Notes under the pieces: model-generated
The model's input: only the letters and a program-made list of their open reading frames with translations
Told to the model about the DNA's origin: nothing
Databases searched by the model: none
Made by a program: the position numbers and the translations under genes
In this document: one piece after another, positions 6,631 through 7,046 of the stretch
How positions within the stretch are numbered: the stretch's first letter is position 1
Layout: every line of letters starts with the position of its first letter
NCBI GenBank assembly: GCA_021296375.1
Contig: JAGWAQ010000017.1
Location: forward strand, 17,144 to 24,189
DNA length: 7,046 nucleotides
Origin: Alphaproteobacteria bacterium
GTDB lineage: Bacteria > Pseudomonadota > Alphaproteobacteria > Puniceispirillales > UBA1172
Direction of reading: 5' to 3'

Positions 6631-6634
6631 CCCC

Positions 6635-7046
6635 ATGCCCGATTCCCATAATGAGCCAAAATACGGTGTAATGATCTGCGGTCATGGCAGTCGGTCGAAA
6701 TCCGCTGTTGCCGAATTCGCGGTGCTGGCGGAAAAGCTTGACCCTCTCTTCCCTGATTGGCCTGTCGAATACGGCTATCTTGAATTTGCCACCCCGGTCA
6801 TTAAAACCGGTCTTGATAAGCTGCGTGACCAGGGCGTTAACCATGTGCTGGCGGTGCCGGGGATGCTGTTTGCCGCCGGTCATGCCAAGAATGACATTCC
6901 GTCGGTGCTCAATACCTATGCCGCCGAGAACAACATCACCATCCAATACGGGCGGGAGCTGGCGGTTGACCTGAAGATGCGGTCGGCGGCGGGCCAGCGC
7001 GTCAATGAAGCGATCGAAGCCGCCGATAAAACCAATGGCAAGGTGG
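6635..7046 (+). CDS. cbiX: Sirohydrochlorin cobaltochelatase CbiX-like protein, 3' end off window
   Basis: This is an ATP-independent class II chelatase of the CbiX/SirB/CbiK superfamily, expected to insert Co2+ into sirohydrochlorin in the cytoplasm. The 137 residues visible begin at ATG 6635 behind a strong AGGAAGG site. GVMICGHGSRS (11-21) carries metal-binding His17, LEFATPVIKTGLDKL (49-63) is the conserved substrate-side block, and VPGMLFAAGHAKNDIPSVL (74-92) carries the second His83. The 66-residue His-His spacing is close to that of short archaeal CbiX. The following YGRELAVDLKM resembles the start of the linker in long bacterial forms, so a second half probably lies outside the window. 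It is transcribed away from cobD. An iron-specific SirB role in sirohaem synthesis cannot be excluded, but the B12 neighbourhood favours cobalt. Confidence 0.9.
   Translation, partial: MPDSHNEPKYGVMICGHGSRSKSAVAEFAVLAEKLDPLFPDWPVEYGYLEFATPVIKTGLDKLRDQGVNHVLAVPGMLFAAGHAKNDIPSVLNTYAAENNITIQYGRELAVDLKMRSAAGQRVNEAIEAADKTNGKV

Larger units (their letters stand above)
6388..6634 (+). other. Divergent intergenic region / cbiX leader
   Basis: This stretch of about 250 nt separates divergent cobD and cbiX and is less GC-rich than the genes, especially at 6391-6450 and 6561-6580. I looked for cobalamin-riboswitch landmarks on both strands (the GCCACTG B12 box and the GCAACTGT-type core) and found none. 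It contains a plus-strand open frame of 68 codons (6385-6591) that lacks a ribosome-binding site, shows neighbour-unlike third positions at its start and resembles no family I know, so I do not call it a gene. Two segments complementary to the cbiX ribosome-binding site lie at 6505-6512 and 6564-6570. Confidence 0.5.

Noticed and set aside
6388..6634. A cobalamin riboswitch upstream of cbiX or cobD
   Set aside because: Neither the B12 box nor the conserved core could be found on either strand, and the cobD leader predicted from the TATAAT would be far too short.
6497..6946. A 149-codon minus-strand open frame opposite cbiX
   Set aside because: It overlaps the conserved CbiX motifs in antisense and has no recognisable domain or convincing ribosome-binding site.

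Overview
This window is a cobalamin (vitamin B12) biosynthesis cluster. The organism is most likely an alphaproteobacterium. The DNA is GC-rich with mostly G/C third codon positions, the chelatase is the large CobN type of the oxygen-dependent pathway, and the order cobN-cobO-cobQ with a nearby cobD and a cbiX-like gene fits that group. I cannot name the genus from sequence alone.

Layout: positions 2-3209 (+) hold cobN, the large subunit of the aerobic cobaltochelatase. Its 5' end lies outside the window, and a frame change near 770-787 splits it into two ORFs. A 37-nt gap carrying a perfect 14-bp tandem duplication leads to cobO (3247-3864, +), the corrinoid adenosyltransferase. CobO's stop overlaps the start of cobQ (3864-5369, +), adenosylcobyric acid synthase, by one base. 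On the opposite strand, cobD (the CbiB type, 5366-6373, -) meets cobQ tail to tail with the two stop codons sharing TTAA. After a divergent intergenic region of about 260 nt, less GC-rich than the genes, comes the 5' part of a cbiX-like sirohydrochlorin cobaltochelatase (6635 to the window end, +).

The encoded steps follow each other. CobN, with CobS and CobT (not in this window), inserts cobalt into hydrogenobyrinic acid a,c-diamide. CobO adds the adenosyl ligand after cobalt reduction. CobQ amidates four peripheral carboxylates to give adenosylcobyric acid, and CobD attaches the aminopropanol-type arm to give adenosylcobinamide or its phosphate. CbiX normally inserts cobalt at sirohydrochlorin, at the start of the oxygen-independent branch, so having it beside CobN is notable.

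The most interesting points are the cobN frame disruption, a 13-bp tandem duplication that doubles the cobD start codon with the outer copy out of frame, and a cbiX leader that lacks recognisable cobalamin-riboswitch motifs but has two segments complementary to the ribosome-binding site. A palindrome between the divergent genes and a duplicated DSGGG linker in CobQ also deserve a look. I see no mobile element, CRISPR array, tRNA or rRNA, and no wholly unknown system. The window is essentially a recognisable B12 locus with odd local lesions and regulatory regions.
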